DNA of 64,000 nucleotides from JACKIP01 sp963710165 (GCA_963710165.1 CAVPYZ010000001.1:310001-374000); one strand, 5' to 3'. Counted from the first letter of the stretch, positions 9,100 to 18,591 are shown. Numbers and translations: made by a program. The notes: a model not told the origin generated them from the letters alone.

Positions 9100-10179
9100 T
9101 TATTGATCCCCTAAGCAAATGCCAAGAGCGCGTGCTGTATGAACAAGTGTATCATCTAAATTAACTTCTTGGTAGGCAGCAATTGCATCTGCGATAGCAA
9201 CATCCACAATTTGTCTATTTTTCCATGCAACCATACGATTGAACTTACCTTTTTCAATCAGCTCAACAGCTTTGGCTCCGAAGGCAGAGGCAAGTAAGCG
9301 GTCATTATATGTTGGCGGAGAACCACGCTGTACGTGACCTAACACTGTGACGCGTGTTTCTGAATCTGTCATATCCGCTATCTTGGTTGCAAGATATTGA
9401 CCGATACCGCCATAGCGCTTTTCACCGCCGTAATAGGTCATCTCGAACTTTTCGCCTGTTTCTGTTTTTACGGCTTCAGACACAACCATGAGCGCAAAGT
9501 TCCGCCCGGACTCTTTCACACGTTTGATTTTTGCGGCAACTTTTTCAAGATCATATTTAATTTCCGGAATTAAAATGATATCTGCGCCGCCGGCAATACC
9601 TGAATTCAAGGCAATGTGGCCTGCATCACGGCCCATGACTTCTAAAATCATAACGCGATCGTGCGAAGCGGCTGTAGGTTGTAAACGATCAAGCGCTTCT
9701 GTTGCTACGGTAACGGCCGTATCAAAACCAACGGAAGCTTCGGTCTCACCAATATCGTTATCAATTGTTTTAGGAACGCCGACCATATTAATATTGCCTT
9801 GTTCGGCTAATTTGCTAAGAATTGCAAAAGATCCATCGCCGCCAATCCCGACAATTGCGTCCAGTTCCAGTTGTTTGAAGCCGTTGATGATTTCGCCTGA
9901 GCGATCTTTTAAAGAACCATCCGGCATAGGAAAGGCAAAAGGATTCCCTTTATTTGTTGTCCCCAAAATTGTACCACCCTGACGCAGTAAATTACCGTCA
10001 AAGTCATTGGGATGAAGCTTTCTAACTTCGGGTGTTTCTTTTAAAAGCCCGGCTGTACCATCAAGGATACCAATGGTTTCCCAGCCCTTTTGATGTGCGC
10101 TGTGAACAACTGCTCTAATTACAGCATTCAGCCCTGCACAATCACCACCACTTGTCAGAATTCCGATTTTTTTTGTCAT
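9100..10179 (-). CDS. pfkA: 6-phosphofructokinase, group III (mixed-signature) type
   Basis: 359 aa. Phosphorylates fructose 6-phosphate in upper glycolysis. Motifs are GILTSGGDCAGLNAVIRA at the N-terminus, GIGGDGSFAIL, VPKTIDNDI, MILEVMGRDAGHIAL and the sugar-binding region near RGGSPPTY-like LGHVQRGSPPTYNDR. The residue equivalent to E. coli Gly104 is Gly (ATP-type) while that equivalent to Gly124 is Lys (common in PPi-type). In the literature this pairing marks ATP-using group III enzymes as in actinomycetes, but donor specificity needs assay. Single gene, ending 31 bases upstream of the PH-protein gene. Confidence 0.92.
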   Translation of the reverse strand: MTKKIGILTSGGDCAGLNAVIRAVVHSAHQKGWETIGILDGTAGLLKETPEVRKLHPNDFDGNLLRQGGTILGTTNKGNPFAFPMPDGSLKDRSGEIINGFKQLELDAIVGIGGDGSFAILSKLAEQGNINMVGVPKTIDNDIGETEASVGFDTAVTVATEALDRLQPTAASHDRVMILEVMGRDAGHIALNSGIAGGADIILIPEIKYDLEKVAAKIKRVKESGRNFALMVVSEAVKTETGEKFEMTYYGGEKRYGGIGQYLATKIADMTDSETRVTVLGHVQRGSPPTYNDRLLASAFGAKAVELIEKGKFNRMVAWKNRQIVDVAIADAIAAYQEVNLDDTLVHTARALGICLGDQ

Positions 10180-10246
10180 GCTCGTCCCAGATCCTCTTAT
10201 TTGAATAAGCCTAGAGTGAACAAAAGTTTGAGGGTTTTGTAAAGGA

Positions 10247-12193
10247 TTATGTCGTTAATTCCACATTTTCTTTTTGTTGAAGAATGTGAATAAAGCTTTC
10301 TTTTTGATCTTGGAAAAGAATTTCTCCGCTAATATCGCTATATTTTAAAATTTTACTATAGTTCTGCCGCATCATTTGCCGCATAGGCTCGCTCAAAGCC
10401 GTTTCAGTACGTATTACAATATCCAAGCGTTTACTGTTTTCAAACGGTTTGAACAATCCATCAATTTGAACAATACCCATACGACTTAAGTCCATGTCGA
10501 AAATAAAACGGGTTTGCTTTCTATCTTTTTCTGAACGGTCATTCTGATCATCATGTTTGTAGAAAAGCGCGATATTCTGTAGGTCTGTATCACCTTGAAA
10601 CGGAAAAATCAGGCCGCGCCAGTCATTCGGTAATTGTTCTGTTGCTACTTTTGAAATATTTGAAAAATCTGCATTTAAACGACTTAGTAAGTCGGATTTG
10701 CCGATATTTCTAAGAAGGTCTGCAGGTCTTTCGCTGATCCAAGACGTCATATCGCCTCCTTTAAGAGCCATGATAAAAAGTAGCAAGCCGGGCGGAATTT
10801 GTGCGGGCGTTTTGGCGGCGGGGATAATTTGTGAAATATTTTGTGCAAGTTGGGGTGATATCTGTTGAATTGTGTCAATTAATTCATTGAGTGCAGACCA
10901 GCCATCTGGCTGCAATAAAGATTGCGTTTGTGTTGATAGAGGACGGATAGAGGAGGACATCTGTTCTGTAGAGAGTGACACAGTATTAGAAAGAATAATA
11001 TGTGAAAGTGGTATTTGAACGGTCGAGCCGATGGGCAAAACTGTATTCTGTAACGTAAAAAATGATGGCGCACTATTATTATTCATACCGATAGAGGGAA
11101 CGGAAATAACTGATTGCACGCCGTTAAGCGTTCCAACAACAGTGGCGGGAATAGATATCGGCGTGAAATTGTTATTTAGGATAGAAGTAGAGGGAGGGGA
11201 TTGTTGTGTGTGAGTCGATATTGTAAGCAATGATTGCGGCTTTATAAAAACAGAGGCGGTTTCAATCATGTCAAAATTTACGATTGAAGGTTGAGAAAGC
11301 ACGACTTGTGTGTTTGGCAATAACGTTGACTGACTTTGATAGTGGCGAGTTGAAATCAAATCTAAAAGTTGTAAAGGCGCAGGTGTAGTTTTGAATAGTG
11401 CCGTTATCTGCGGATTAGCAACCAAGCTTTGACGATTATTTTGTAAGAGACTGGTTCTCATCGGATTTTCAGAATTTGAATGTGTTGCAATACTTATAAT
11501 ATTTTGTGGAATAGGAACTGCGAAATCCAACATACTGTAAGAATTTACTCCTAAATTATTATTTATTTGGCTTATGACGGGATTGGCTGTCGGCATATTC
11601 TTAAGTACAGCACTATTCTCCAATACAGGTAAGGTATTCACGGTTTGTGGCGTTAAAAGTCGCGTATCAATGGAAGGTATTTGTGCGGGCGTTAGCGGAA
11701 GTATTTTTATGGGTTGATTAGGCATCGCCTGAGGTAAAATAGCAGGGGTCTTTGATATAGTACTTGTGCTTAATGGCGGTTGATAAGGTGCTATCTTAGC
11801 AGGCTGGGTAGACTGTATTTGAACCTGATCAGTTTGTCTCGGCGGGTTCGGTATTTGCGTAATTGTCGCACCTTGATGCCCATAACGCGCTGGGATTATT
11901 TTTATTTCAACACGAGACGCTTTATCAGGAAGGGAGCGATCATTAGGATATAATACCTCAAACTCCCCTTGAGACGTTCGAATAAGAGCGCGATTGGTTT
12001 GCGGGTCAAGCTGTGTCACTCGCCCTTCAATACGTTGCGGTTCTTGAGAGGGTGGGTTATTTTTAAGAAAATCACTGGGCGATTTTAAAACACTGACCCG
12101 TGCAGGTTTAAGGGTGCTGTTATTGTTAGGCGGCGCTTTATCCGAGGGCGGAAGCGGCTTTGACGGTATGGAGGTAAAGGTATTATCAGCCAT
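10247..12193 (-). CDS. FliK-like flagellar protein (hook-length-control type)
   Basis: 648 aa, soluble. The N-terminal part has a compact beta-rich segment (IEGRVTQLDPQTNRALIRT near residue 56), and the middle 400 residues are low-complexity, rich in Pro, Gln, Ser, Thr and Asn. The C-terminal 150 residues (from DWRGLIFPFQGD, through MDLSRMGIVQIDGLF, to the end) resemble the C-terminal domain of flagellar hook-length control proteins. A long disordered ruler plus folded C-terminus matches FliK architecture. It is downstream of flhF-flhG. A more canonical FliK is encoded at 35.6-37.0 kb, so this may be a second FliK-like protein with another role. Confidence 0.6.
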   Translation of the reverse strand: MADNTFTSIPSKPLPPSDKAPPNNNSTLKPARVSVLKSPSDFLKNNPPSQEPQRIEGRVTQLDPQTNRALIRTSQGEFEVLYPNDRSLPDKASRVEIKIIPARYGHQGATITQIPNPPRQTDQVQIQSTQPAKIAPYQPPLSTSTISKTPAILPQAMPNQPIKILPLTPAQIPSIDTRLLTPQTVNTLPVLENSAVLKNMPTANPVISQINNNLGVNSYSMLDFAVPIPQNIISIATHSNSENPMRTSLLQNNRQSLVANPQITALFKTTPAPLQLLDLISTRHYQSQSTLLPNTQVVLSQPSIVNFDMIETASVFIKPQSLLTISTHTQQSPPSTSILNNNFTPISIPATVVGTLNGVQSVISVPSIGMNNNSAPSFFTLQNTVLPIGSTVQIPLSHIILSNTVSLSTEQMSSSIRPLSTQTQSLLQPDGWSALNELIDTIQQISPQLAQNISQIIPAAKTPAQIPPGLLLFIMALKGGDMTSWISERPADLLRNIGKSDLLSRLNADFSNISKVATEQLPNDWRGLIFPFQGDTDLQNIALFYKHDDQNDRSEKDRKQTRFIFDMDLSRMGIVQIDGLFKPFENSKRLDIVIRTETALSEPMRQMMRQNYSKILKYSDISGEILFQDQKESFIHILQQKENVELTT

Positions 12194-12240
12194 AACTTAT
12201 TCTAACCGATAATTCTTAAAACAAAAATGAAAGGAAGTTT

Positions 12241-13104
12241 TTATTTTTTAGCTGAAGCCAAAGCCTTTTGGACGCCGGATAATATTTTTATCGCTTTTTG
12301 AGCAATTTTTTCAACGTCTTCTGACGCTTCACTATTTGGTGAACGTGTCAAAATAGGTGTTTGATGACGAATAGCATCTTTGACTTTAGGATCCTGACGA
12401 ACAATTCCTGCCAGTTGAGGGGATAATTTCAGGAAATTTTCACAAGCTTTCAAAAGTGTTTTGTAGGTGCGCTCCCCTTCTGCAGGGCTCGTCGCCGCAT
12501 TTGCAACGATGCTGACATTTTTTGAAACACCAGCGGCATTACCCAGTTTGATAAATGCATAAGCATCTGTTAAAGATGTTGGCTCATCTGTTGTAACAAG
12601 AAGCGTATGAATGGCGGTTGCTGAAAACATCCGAACGGTGCGATCTACGCCTGCACCTAAATCAACCACCACGACGTCATATTTCTCTGAAATTTCCATT
12701 AACTGATCGCGCAGCATCGCAAGTCTTTGACTGGGAAGCGCGGAAAGAGACGCTTGTCCGCTACGCCCTGCAATAATATCAAAGCCGCCATCTTCATAGG
12801 TCTGAACGACCTTATCAATGCTTAAACGACCGCGAATAACATCATTTAAATCACGACGCGGCATCAAGCCCAATTGCACATCAACATTCGCAAGCCCCAA
12901 GTCACCGTCAAATAATAATACTTTTTTACCGGCTTTTGCCAATGCGTGAGACAATGTAATGGAGAACCATGTTTTACCAACGCCGCCCTTACCACTGGCA
13001 ACGGCCAATATATTTTTTGACCGGCGGAAAACGGGTGCGCCAGTTTTGGTTTCAACTTTATTTTTTTCTGTTTGAGCGACCGAATCAGTCATGATAGTTT
13101 CCAT
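12241..13104 (-). CDS. flhG: FlhG/YlxH MinD-like ATPase, flagellar number regulator
   Basis: 287 aa. Deviant Walker A motif AVASGKGGVGKTWFSI near residue 36, then LLFDGDLGLANVDVQLGL and VVVDLGAGVDRTVRMFS (Walker B region), as in FlhG/FleN/YlxH. The family controls flagellar number and placement as the partner of FlhF. It starts 46 bases after the flhF stop. Two start codons are possible, 13104 and 13092; the second has a GGAAA spaced well ahead of it. The leading 24 residues are hydrophilic. Confidence 0.88.
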   Translation of the reverse strand: METIMTDSVAQTEKNKVETKTGAPVFRRSKNILAVASGKGGVGKTWFSITLSHALAKAGKKVLLFDGDLGLANVDVQLGLMPRRDLNDVIRGRLSIDKVVQTYEDGGFDIIAGRSGQASLSALPSQRLAMLRDQLMEISEKYDVVVVDLGAGVDRTVRMFSATAIHTLLVTTDEPTSLTDAYAFIKLGNAAGVSKNVSIVANAATSPAEGERTYKTLLKACENFLKLSPQLAGIVRQDPKVKDAIRHQTPILTRSPNSEASEDVEKIAQKAIKILSGVQKALASAKK

Positions 13105-13150
13105 TTTCTCTGGTTTTTTCGAATCTGTCGAGGGGGTATTAACCTTTTCT

Positions 13151-14161
13151 TTACCTTTTTACACCTTGCATCAGCAAGTTAGCGAGTCTTTCCGGTGTTA
13201 ATGGCATTAACCCATCTGCAACTTGCGCGCTGTGGGATGCATCTGCAAAAGACATACCACCTTGATGTGCCGCCTCAAGAATGCCCCCCAATCGGCGCGC
13301 AATATCCAGGCGGCTAGGTAACATCCAACGTGCGCCTAATGTTGCAAACACGCGGGCAATTTCACCGGACTCGGCGGCATCGCCGCCTGCTGGTAATACC
13401 AATATGGGTTCAATATTTCCTGCACCCAACATTTTTGCCGTCAGTTTCATGTCATCGGGGTCGAACGGGTTAATACCTGTTGTATCGACATAAACGTGAT
13501 CGGCGTTCGAAGCTTCTGCCTCCAGCAAAGCAACTTTTAAATCAGAAGGGGTTTCAGCTTTTAAAAGGGGAATCTTTAATATTTTCGTAAATGATTCGAG
13601 TTGTTCTATTCCACCAGCACGCACAGTATCTGTCGTAATAACAATAACGTTCTGACCGTTCATAACAGCGCGCGCGGCAAGTTTGGCAGTATTCAAGGTT
13701 TTACCAGTTCCGGGCGGCCCGATTAACATCATTGGTTTGTTATAAGCCTTAGTCGGAAAAGGGCGATATCCATAAATATGTTCAAGCGCGGCAATCAAGG
13801 CCGTTTTCGGATCGGCGGCACCGACAATCGTGGCGCAGGAAATGATATGATCCATAACATCTTCCGGTACGCTGTGACGCAATAGAATATCCGTAAGATG
13901 TTCAACGATAATGCCTTCATCGTCATTACCATCCTCATGAAACCAATCCCCCGATGTATCTTCATCCAGATTTTCTTCAAAATCCATTGTATCGGGTAAA
14001 TCATCATACGTATCGACATTTTGCTCAATGGCGGCAGTCAGAGCAACACCGCCGCCAGGCTGTTCTTTTGTGCTGACAATAATCGCATCTTCCCCAAGTG
14101 TGTCTCTAACCAGTTTCATGGCTTCTTTCATATTTGCTGCGTAAAACGATTTTAGCCGCAT
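13151..14161 (-). CDS. flhF: FlhF, SRP-like GTPase for flagellar placement
   Basis: 336 aa. N-terminal MRLKSFYAANMKEAMKLVRD is the classic FlhF start, followed by an acidic linker (residues about 70-100) and the NG GTPase domain: P-loop GPPGTGKTLNTAKLA, then TTDTVRAGGIEQLESF (G2/I-box) and VYVDTTG (G3). The usual TKLD G4 motif is not obvious; PSRLD occupies its position. FlhF recruits the first flagellar components to the cell pole. It is the first gene of a minus-strand unit flhF-flhG-FliK-like. Confidence 0.9.
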   Translation of the reverse strand: MRLKSFYAANMKEAMKLVRDTLGEDAIIVSTKEQPGGGVALTAAIEQNVDTYDDLPDTMDFEENLDEDTSGDWFHEDGNDDEGIIVEHLTDILLRHSVPEDVMDHIISCATIVGAADPKTALIAALEHIYGYRPFPTKAYNKPMMLIGPPGTGKTLNTAKLAARAVMNGQNVIVITTDTVRAGGIEQLESFTKILKIPLLKAETPSDLKVALLEAEASNADHVYVDTTGINPFDPDDMKLTAKMLGAGNIEPILVLPAGGDAAESGEIARVFATLGARWMLPSRLDIARRLGGILEAAHQGGMSFADASHSAQVADGLMPLTPERLANLLMQGVKR

Positions 14162-14227
14162 AACTTATTTTCCGAATCTTTTTAGTTTACCATAGTAAGA
14201 TAGAGGGCGGAGAAACTTTGATCAATC

Positions 14228-14803
14228 TCAATATACGGATTGTTTCATATCTTCGATAAAATCATCTGAAGAAAAATCAGTATCCGCACCAATGATTTTT
14301 TTGCGTAAGGTTTGGTCAGGCGCAATGATGTAGGTTTCTGGATAGCGCATTGTCTGAAACAGGTCTTGAGAGATTTTCTTTGACGGATCCCATGCGATGA
14401 AAACATTTTTCTGCTCTATTCGAGATTGTGAAACATCACCCAGATCACTGATAAATCGATAGATATTATCTTTCTCGGCATCAACAGTAACAGCAATTAG
14501 GACAATATTCTTATATTCTTTTTCAGCAAGCTCCAAAAGAAGGGGGAATTCCTTCACGCACGGCGTACACCATGACGCCCAAAAATTTAATATGATTGTT
14601 TTTCCCTCAAAGTCGGATAAAGATAGTTCCTGTTCACTTAATGTTTGAAACGAGAAGTCGGGAGCTTTTGGATAGGAGACAATTTGCTGATCGGTTGAGA
14701 CTGGCACGTTACGAATTCTTGGTGTCGTTGGCTGACTAATATATATCGTCATAACGATAACAATACCAACACAGATAAATAACAAAAATAGATTAAGTTT
14801 CAT
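14228..14803 (-). CDS. resA: TlpA/ResA-type thioredoxin-like protein for cytochrome c maturation
   Basis: 191 aa. One N-terminal membrane anchor (residues 4-24), then a periplasmic thioredoxin-fold domain with active site WASWCTPCVKEFPLL. The family keeps the apocytochrome CXXCH thiols reduced for haem attachment. It overlaps the ccsA gene by 11 bases, so it belongs to the same operon. The name ResA is by function in System II; TlpA, CcsX or DsbE-like naming is equally defensible. Confidence 0.82.
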   Translation of the reverse strand: MKLNLFLLFICVGIVIVMTIYISQPTTPRIRNVPVSTDQQIVSYPKAPDFSFQTLSEQELSLSDFEGKTIILNFWASWCTPCVKEFPLLLELAEKEYKNIVLIAVTVDAEKDNIYRFISDLGDVSQSRIEQKNVFIAWDPSKKISQDLFQTMRYPETYIIAPDQTLRKKIIGADTDFSSDDFIEDMKQSVY

Positions 14804-16634
14804 GTCGAAATTTTCTGGCTATCACTATGCTAGGGACGGCAATCAAAATGGCCTCAATAATGCAAAAGGCTAGTAATCCGTAAGCTATACCAGATACAAA
14901 GCCATAGGAATGTAAGCCTACATTCAGTAAGTTAACACCAAACCACGCTAATGCCACAATAATACCCAAACAAGATGTAGCAATCATAAAACCAAATTCT
15001 TTTAATTGTCCTGCGATTTTTCCATGAATAGACCATACGAGCCAAAGCACAATAAGAAGTGCGCCGTTTTCCTTTGGATCCCACCCCCAAAAACGCCCCC
15101 ACGACTGATCCGCCCAAATCCCCCCCAAGATTGTGCCGATGGATGTAAATAAAAGTGAAACGAGCGTAAGCCGAAAGGTGATTGTATATATATACGGACT
15201 GATTTTAAATGATAAGGCCTTTGCGAATAGGTAGTAATGAGCCAGTAAGGCCGTTAAGACGCAAAACCCGTACCCTGCCGTAATTATAATAACATGGGTT
15301 GCAAGCCAAAAGCTGGTATCAAGTACGGCTGTAAGCACTTGTAAAGTGTCACCTTCACGTGCAAAGACCAACCCTACAAAATAGAAAATGATACCACATA
15401 AGCTACCGAGAAATATAAATAAAGCTTTTTCTTTAATAAGTACTGTGAGAAGAAAAGCAAGCGCACAACATATCAGGCTCACAAAAATAACTGATTCATA
15501 AAGCGTACTAACCGGCGGGCGCTCCAAAATAATAATGCGCATGGTTAGTGCAAGTGCGTGAAATAACACACCAGTCAAAAGGGTTAAGGATGCCGGTAAT
15601 AAAAGCGGTAAAGACGGCCGCGCCATAATCATAAGGCCGAAAACGCATGAAAGCGCGTAAAACAGCATGCCGTAAAAATAGGGTGACAGATTGAGGTAAC
15701 TAACTTCTAATCCTAGCTTATCGGGAGAAAATGATTCACTGGGTAACTCTGACACGTTTTCAAATGCTTGTTTGGTGCTGGAAAGCCATTTTTCAGCATT
15801 CTTTGTACGATAAGCCAGCGCCATATTTTGCCATAGGTTTAAATATTGCGCGCTTTCAGGTCCACTCAATCCGGTTTGAATAGCAATCCAAGGTGAATAC
15901 CACTCCTCAGTTGTGTTCATTGGCCATTCCGGGGGCATAATACGGACGAGATTTTGCGGGTCCGTATTTTGTTCAATAACGGTTAATTGGAATAAAAATG
16001 CCTTTAAGGCTTCGCTCGTATCGTCTTTTGAAACTGTTTGGATATAATCTCTAAAGCGTTCCTCATGCTTTTGAAAAACAAGATAGTTTTCAGTATCTTC
16101 TAAAGGTATATTCAACTGGTTTCGTACATCCTCAGGCAAATCAATTTTGAGAGGTAAGAGGATATGCAAAGAAGTGATAACACTTTTCAAAAGAGCGGCA
16201 TTATTATAAAGAGAGACTAAATCTTGTTCTTCCTTGCTCCAAGTCTGAGCATTCTTTTCAAATAATGTTTGAAGTAGCTCTCTTTTAAGTTGAAGCGCAG
16301 GAATAACATCGGACAATGAAAAATAGACGATGTCTTCGTCAAGATTCAAAATACTTTTAACGGTTCTGTTTCTAATCTCAAATAAGTTGATAACAGTCGT
16401 ATCTGCAGGATTAAAAAAGGCACTTGCAAGAAACGTATTGGCATCAATATTTTTTAAAACAGGGGGGTGACTTAGACGCGTGTTTAAATGACGCGCAAAG
16501 CTTTCCATTGGTTTGATACGGCCGTCATGTTGAATGGGCAACTTCGAGAAGTAAGCCATATCAAGTTGCTGCGCGCTTGCCAGATTAAAGTGCGTTAGGA
16601 ATATAAAGAAAAGAAAGGTGACGCACTTATTCAT
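14793..16634 (-). CDS. ccsA: Cytochrome c biogenesis protein CcsA (System II, haem handling)
   Basis: 613 aa. A signal peptide (to about residue 22) is followed by a roughly 300-residue periplasmic N-terminal domain beginning MAYFSKLPIQHDGRIKPMESFARH. The C-terminal half has about eight membrane helices and carries the tryptophan-rich haem-binding motif GRFWGWDPKENGALL (near residue 516) and flanking histidines. With ResB this forms the System II synthetase that exports haem and joins it to apocytochrome c. The extended N-terminal domain is longer than that of chloroplast or Bacillus CcsA and resembles forms known from other Gram-negatives. It overlaps resB by 8 bases. Confidence 0.9.
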   Translation of the reverse strand: MNKCVTFLFFIFLTHFNLASAQQLDMAYFSKLPIQHDGRIKPMESFARHLNTRLSHPPVLKNIDANTFLASAFFNPADTTVINLFEIRNRTVKSILNLDEDIVYFSLSDVIPALQLKRELLQTLFEKNAQTWSKEEQDLVSLYNNAALLKSVITSLHILLPLKIDLPEDVRNQLNIPLEDTENYLVFQKHEERFRDYIQTVSKDDTSEALKAFLFQLTVIEQNTDPQNLVRIMPPEWPMNTTEEWYSPWIAIQTGLSGPESAQYLNLWQNMALAYRTKNAEKWLSSTKQAFENVSELPSESFSPDKLGLEVSYLNLSPYFYGMLFYALSCVFGLMIMARPSLPLLLPASLTLLTGVLFHALALTMRIIILERPPVSTLYESVIFVSLICCALAFLLTVLIKEKALFIFLGSLCGIIFYFVGLVFAREGDTLQVLTAVLDTSFWLATHVIIITAGYGFCVLTALLAHYYLFAKALSFKISPYIYTITFRLTLVSLLFTSIGTILGGIWADQSWGRFWGWDPKENGALLIVLWLVWSIHGKIAGQLKEFGFMIATSCLGIIVALAWFGVNLLNVGLHSYGFVSGIAYGLLAFCIIEAILIAVPSIVIARKFRHET

Positions 16635-17733
16635 ACGATCCTCTCAAACGTATAATAAGATGTAGCAGTAACCCAATTGCAATAATGACGCTGGAAACAT
16701 AGGGAAAAAGCCAGCCATCATTCTGAACAACCGCAAGAATTGTTGCCTGCCCCGCGGGTGTATCAGCATAGGAGGATTGAAAAAACGTGTACCCTTTATA
16801 GCGTAAAGGCTCATTCATACTAATGCGCGCATTCCATGTATTTGCTCCGTCTGAGATTTCAAGATCAGAATGAAAATGGCTGGGGGTTTCAGTTCCCGGA
16901 TGCAATATTTGTTCAAAATTATGAAGCGTAAAAGTAAAAGGTAGCTTGGTTTCTTCTTTCTGAAACTGTAAACGGTATATTTTATTTCTATCCAAAATTA
17001 GAATAGAATGTGGCGCAGCCTCAGTCGAAACATAAATACCGTCTTGCGTTTCAGATCCATTTAAACGAAAGGTAACACCGGATAGATTTGCCTCTTGCTC
17101 TTTATTCAGTGATTCATTTTTCAGCTCTATCTTTTCAGCCAAGCCAATGCGGTCAGTTGAACTTTGACGAGCCTCCAAAAACTGACAGTTTTCACATGTA
17201 TCAAGTATTTTAAGCGTCAGAGATGTTTCAGGAATGGTGAGCACGTTTTGTTTTTCTAGGTCTTGAAAAGAGAAGGCTGCTATCTGATTATCATCTGCGA
17301 AGATATAAAAATTTTTCTCGTAATAATCTAAAATACGGTTGCTGCTTTGCCCTTCTGGGATCAACATGAACCCTTCTTTTGTAGTAAGGTTGCTAAACAA
17401 CGCACCAATGAAAAGCAATAAAATACCAAAATGGGTTAGAACTGTGCCACCGCCGCGCCAAGACCATTTGCTTTTAAAGATAAATTTTGCAAATAAATTG
17501 ACAAGAATAATGCTTAAGGTGGTTAAACCACCGGGCAACGGAATAATGCCGAGCCATAATATCCAAGAAGAGAAAAATAATTGTTCCGATTGATATAAAC
17601 CCAGATCTTTTTGGGCAATAGTTCCAATAATAAGCAAGAAAATTAACCAAGGCAGGGTGAAAAACATAATGTCGGGTTGCGCAAGCCGAACACATATTTT
17701 TCTAATTTTCTTTAGGGATTTAGTCTTTGTCAT
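16627..17733 (-). CDS. resB: Cytochrome c biogenesis protein ResB/Ccs1 (System II)
   Basis: 368 aa. Membrane helices lie at about residues 25-45, 62-88 and 108-128, with a final one at 345-362; between them is a large periplasmic domain ending in LRYKGYTFFQSSYADTPAGQ, a characteristic ResB segment. It works with CcsA in System II cytochrome c assembly. It overlaps the phosphatase gene upstream by 14 bases and ccsA downstream by 8. System II is not the usual pathway in Alphaproteobacteria (see findings). Confidence 0.9.
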   Translation of the reverse strand: MTKTKSLKKIRKICVRLAQPDIMFFTLPWLIFLLIIGTIAQKDLGLYQSEQLFFSSWILWLGIIPLPGGLTTLSIILVNLFAKFIFKSKWSWRGGGTVLTHFGILLLFIGALFSNLTTKEGFMLIPEGQSSNRILDYYEKNFYIFADDNQIAAFSFQDLEKQNVLTIPETSLTLKILDTCENCQFLEARQSSTDRIGLAEKIELKNESLNKEQEANLSGVTFRLNGSETQDGIYVSTEAAPHSILILDRNKIYRLQFQKEETKLPFTFTLHNFEQILHPGTETPSHFHSDLEISDGANTWNARISMNEPLRYKGYTFFQSSYADTPAGQATILAVVQNDGWLFPYVSSVIIAIGLLLHLIIRLRGSYE

Positions 17734-18481
17734 GATTATGAACTTGCAACAATCTTATCATATTCTTTTCCAATATGGCACAAGTCAATGTTCCGTTTCG
17801 AAAAAGACCTGTGTCGATATTTATACGGTTTGAATGTATCTCCGGTTTTTTCACAATCGTATGCCCGTGAACAATACATTTTTCATGTGGTTCCGACCAA
17901 GATAAAAACGGCTCTCTGATAAAACGCATATCCTGTTTCTTTTGTTGACCCAGAGAAACATTAGGTTGAATGCCAGCATGTACGAATGCATAATCTCCCT
18001 TAATACTAATATATTGTAGGGAGTGCAAAAAGCTAACGTGTTCTGTTGGGACTCGTTCTTTTAGCTTTCGCTGAAAAATAGTTGCTTCTGAGGCAAGTGC
18101 GGGTTTTTTATTTATTAGGCAGCCATAACTTTGCGCCGTTTCTATCCCGCCGTAATCAAGCCAGTTTTCATGCCCTTCGGGATCATCCATATAACCTAAA
18201 AAGCCATATTCATGATTACCCATCAAAAATACATGCTGGATTAAATCGTGCTGTAAGGTTCTTAATGACTCTATGATTCTTGCACTATCAGGGCCGCGAT
18301 CAATATAATCGCCCAGAAAAATGATAATATGTAGTTTTTCCGGGGCTTCCTTTATTTTTATTTTCAGCTGATCATAAAGAGTTTTATATGCATCATAATA
18401 ACCATGAATATCACCAATAGCATAAAGAACCGTATTATCCGGCGCATAGTGGGGCCAATCAGGGGGAGCAATATTTTTCAT
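17720..18481 (-). CDS. PPP-family metallophosphatase (serine/threonine or dinucleoside polyphosphate phosphatase-like)
   Basis: 253 aa. The complete PPP signature is present: GDIHGYYDA near residue 18, GDYIDRGPDS near 57, GNHEYGFLG near 87, later VHAGIQPN and VHGHTIVKKPEI. These supply the di-metal ligands. Substrate could be phosphoproteins or Ap4A-type nucleotides; the sequence alone does not decide. It is the first gene of the overlapping operon with resB-ccsA-resA, overlapping resB by 14 bases, which points to translational coupling rather than chance. Confidence 0.85.
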   Translation of the reverse strand: MKNIAPPDWPHYAPDNTVLYAIGDIHGYYDAYKTLYDQLKIKIKEAPEKLHIIIFLGDYIDRGPDSARIIESLRTLQHDLIQHVFLMGNHEYGFLGYMDDPEGHENWLDYGGIETAQSYGCLINKKPALASEATIFQRKLKERVPTEHVSFLHSLQYISIKGDYAFVHAGIQPNVSLGQQKKQDMRFIREPFLSWSEPHEKCIVHGHTIVKKPEIHSNRINIDTGLFRNGTLTCAILEKNMIRLLQVHNHDKD

Positions 18482-18591
18482 GATTTACAAACAACTATAT
18501 AAAAAACGACTAAACAGCAAGCATAAGCGTAAGAACTTTTGCATTGATTTTCAAAATCATCTAAGATTTAGATGTAATAAACACAAATGAA

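Noticed and set aside
9488..9982. Plus-strand ORF (164 codons) opposite pfkA
   Set aside because: Antisense to intact pfkA; composition Ser/Pro-rich as expected of a shadow frame.
14228..14803. System I thioredoxin CcmG as the identity of the TlpA-like gene
   Set aside because: No ccm genes are near, and it overlaps System II ccsA; ResA/TlpA role is more likely.
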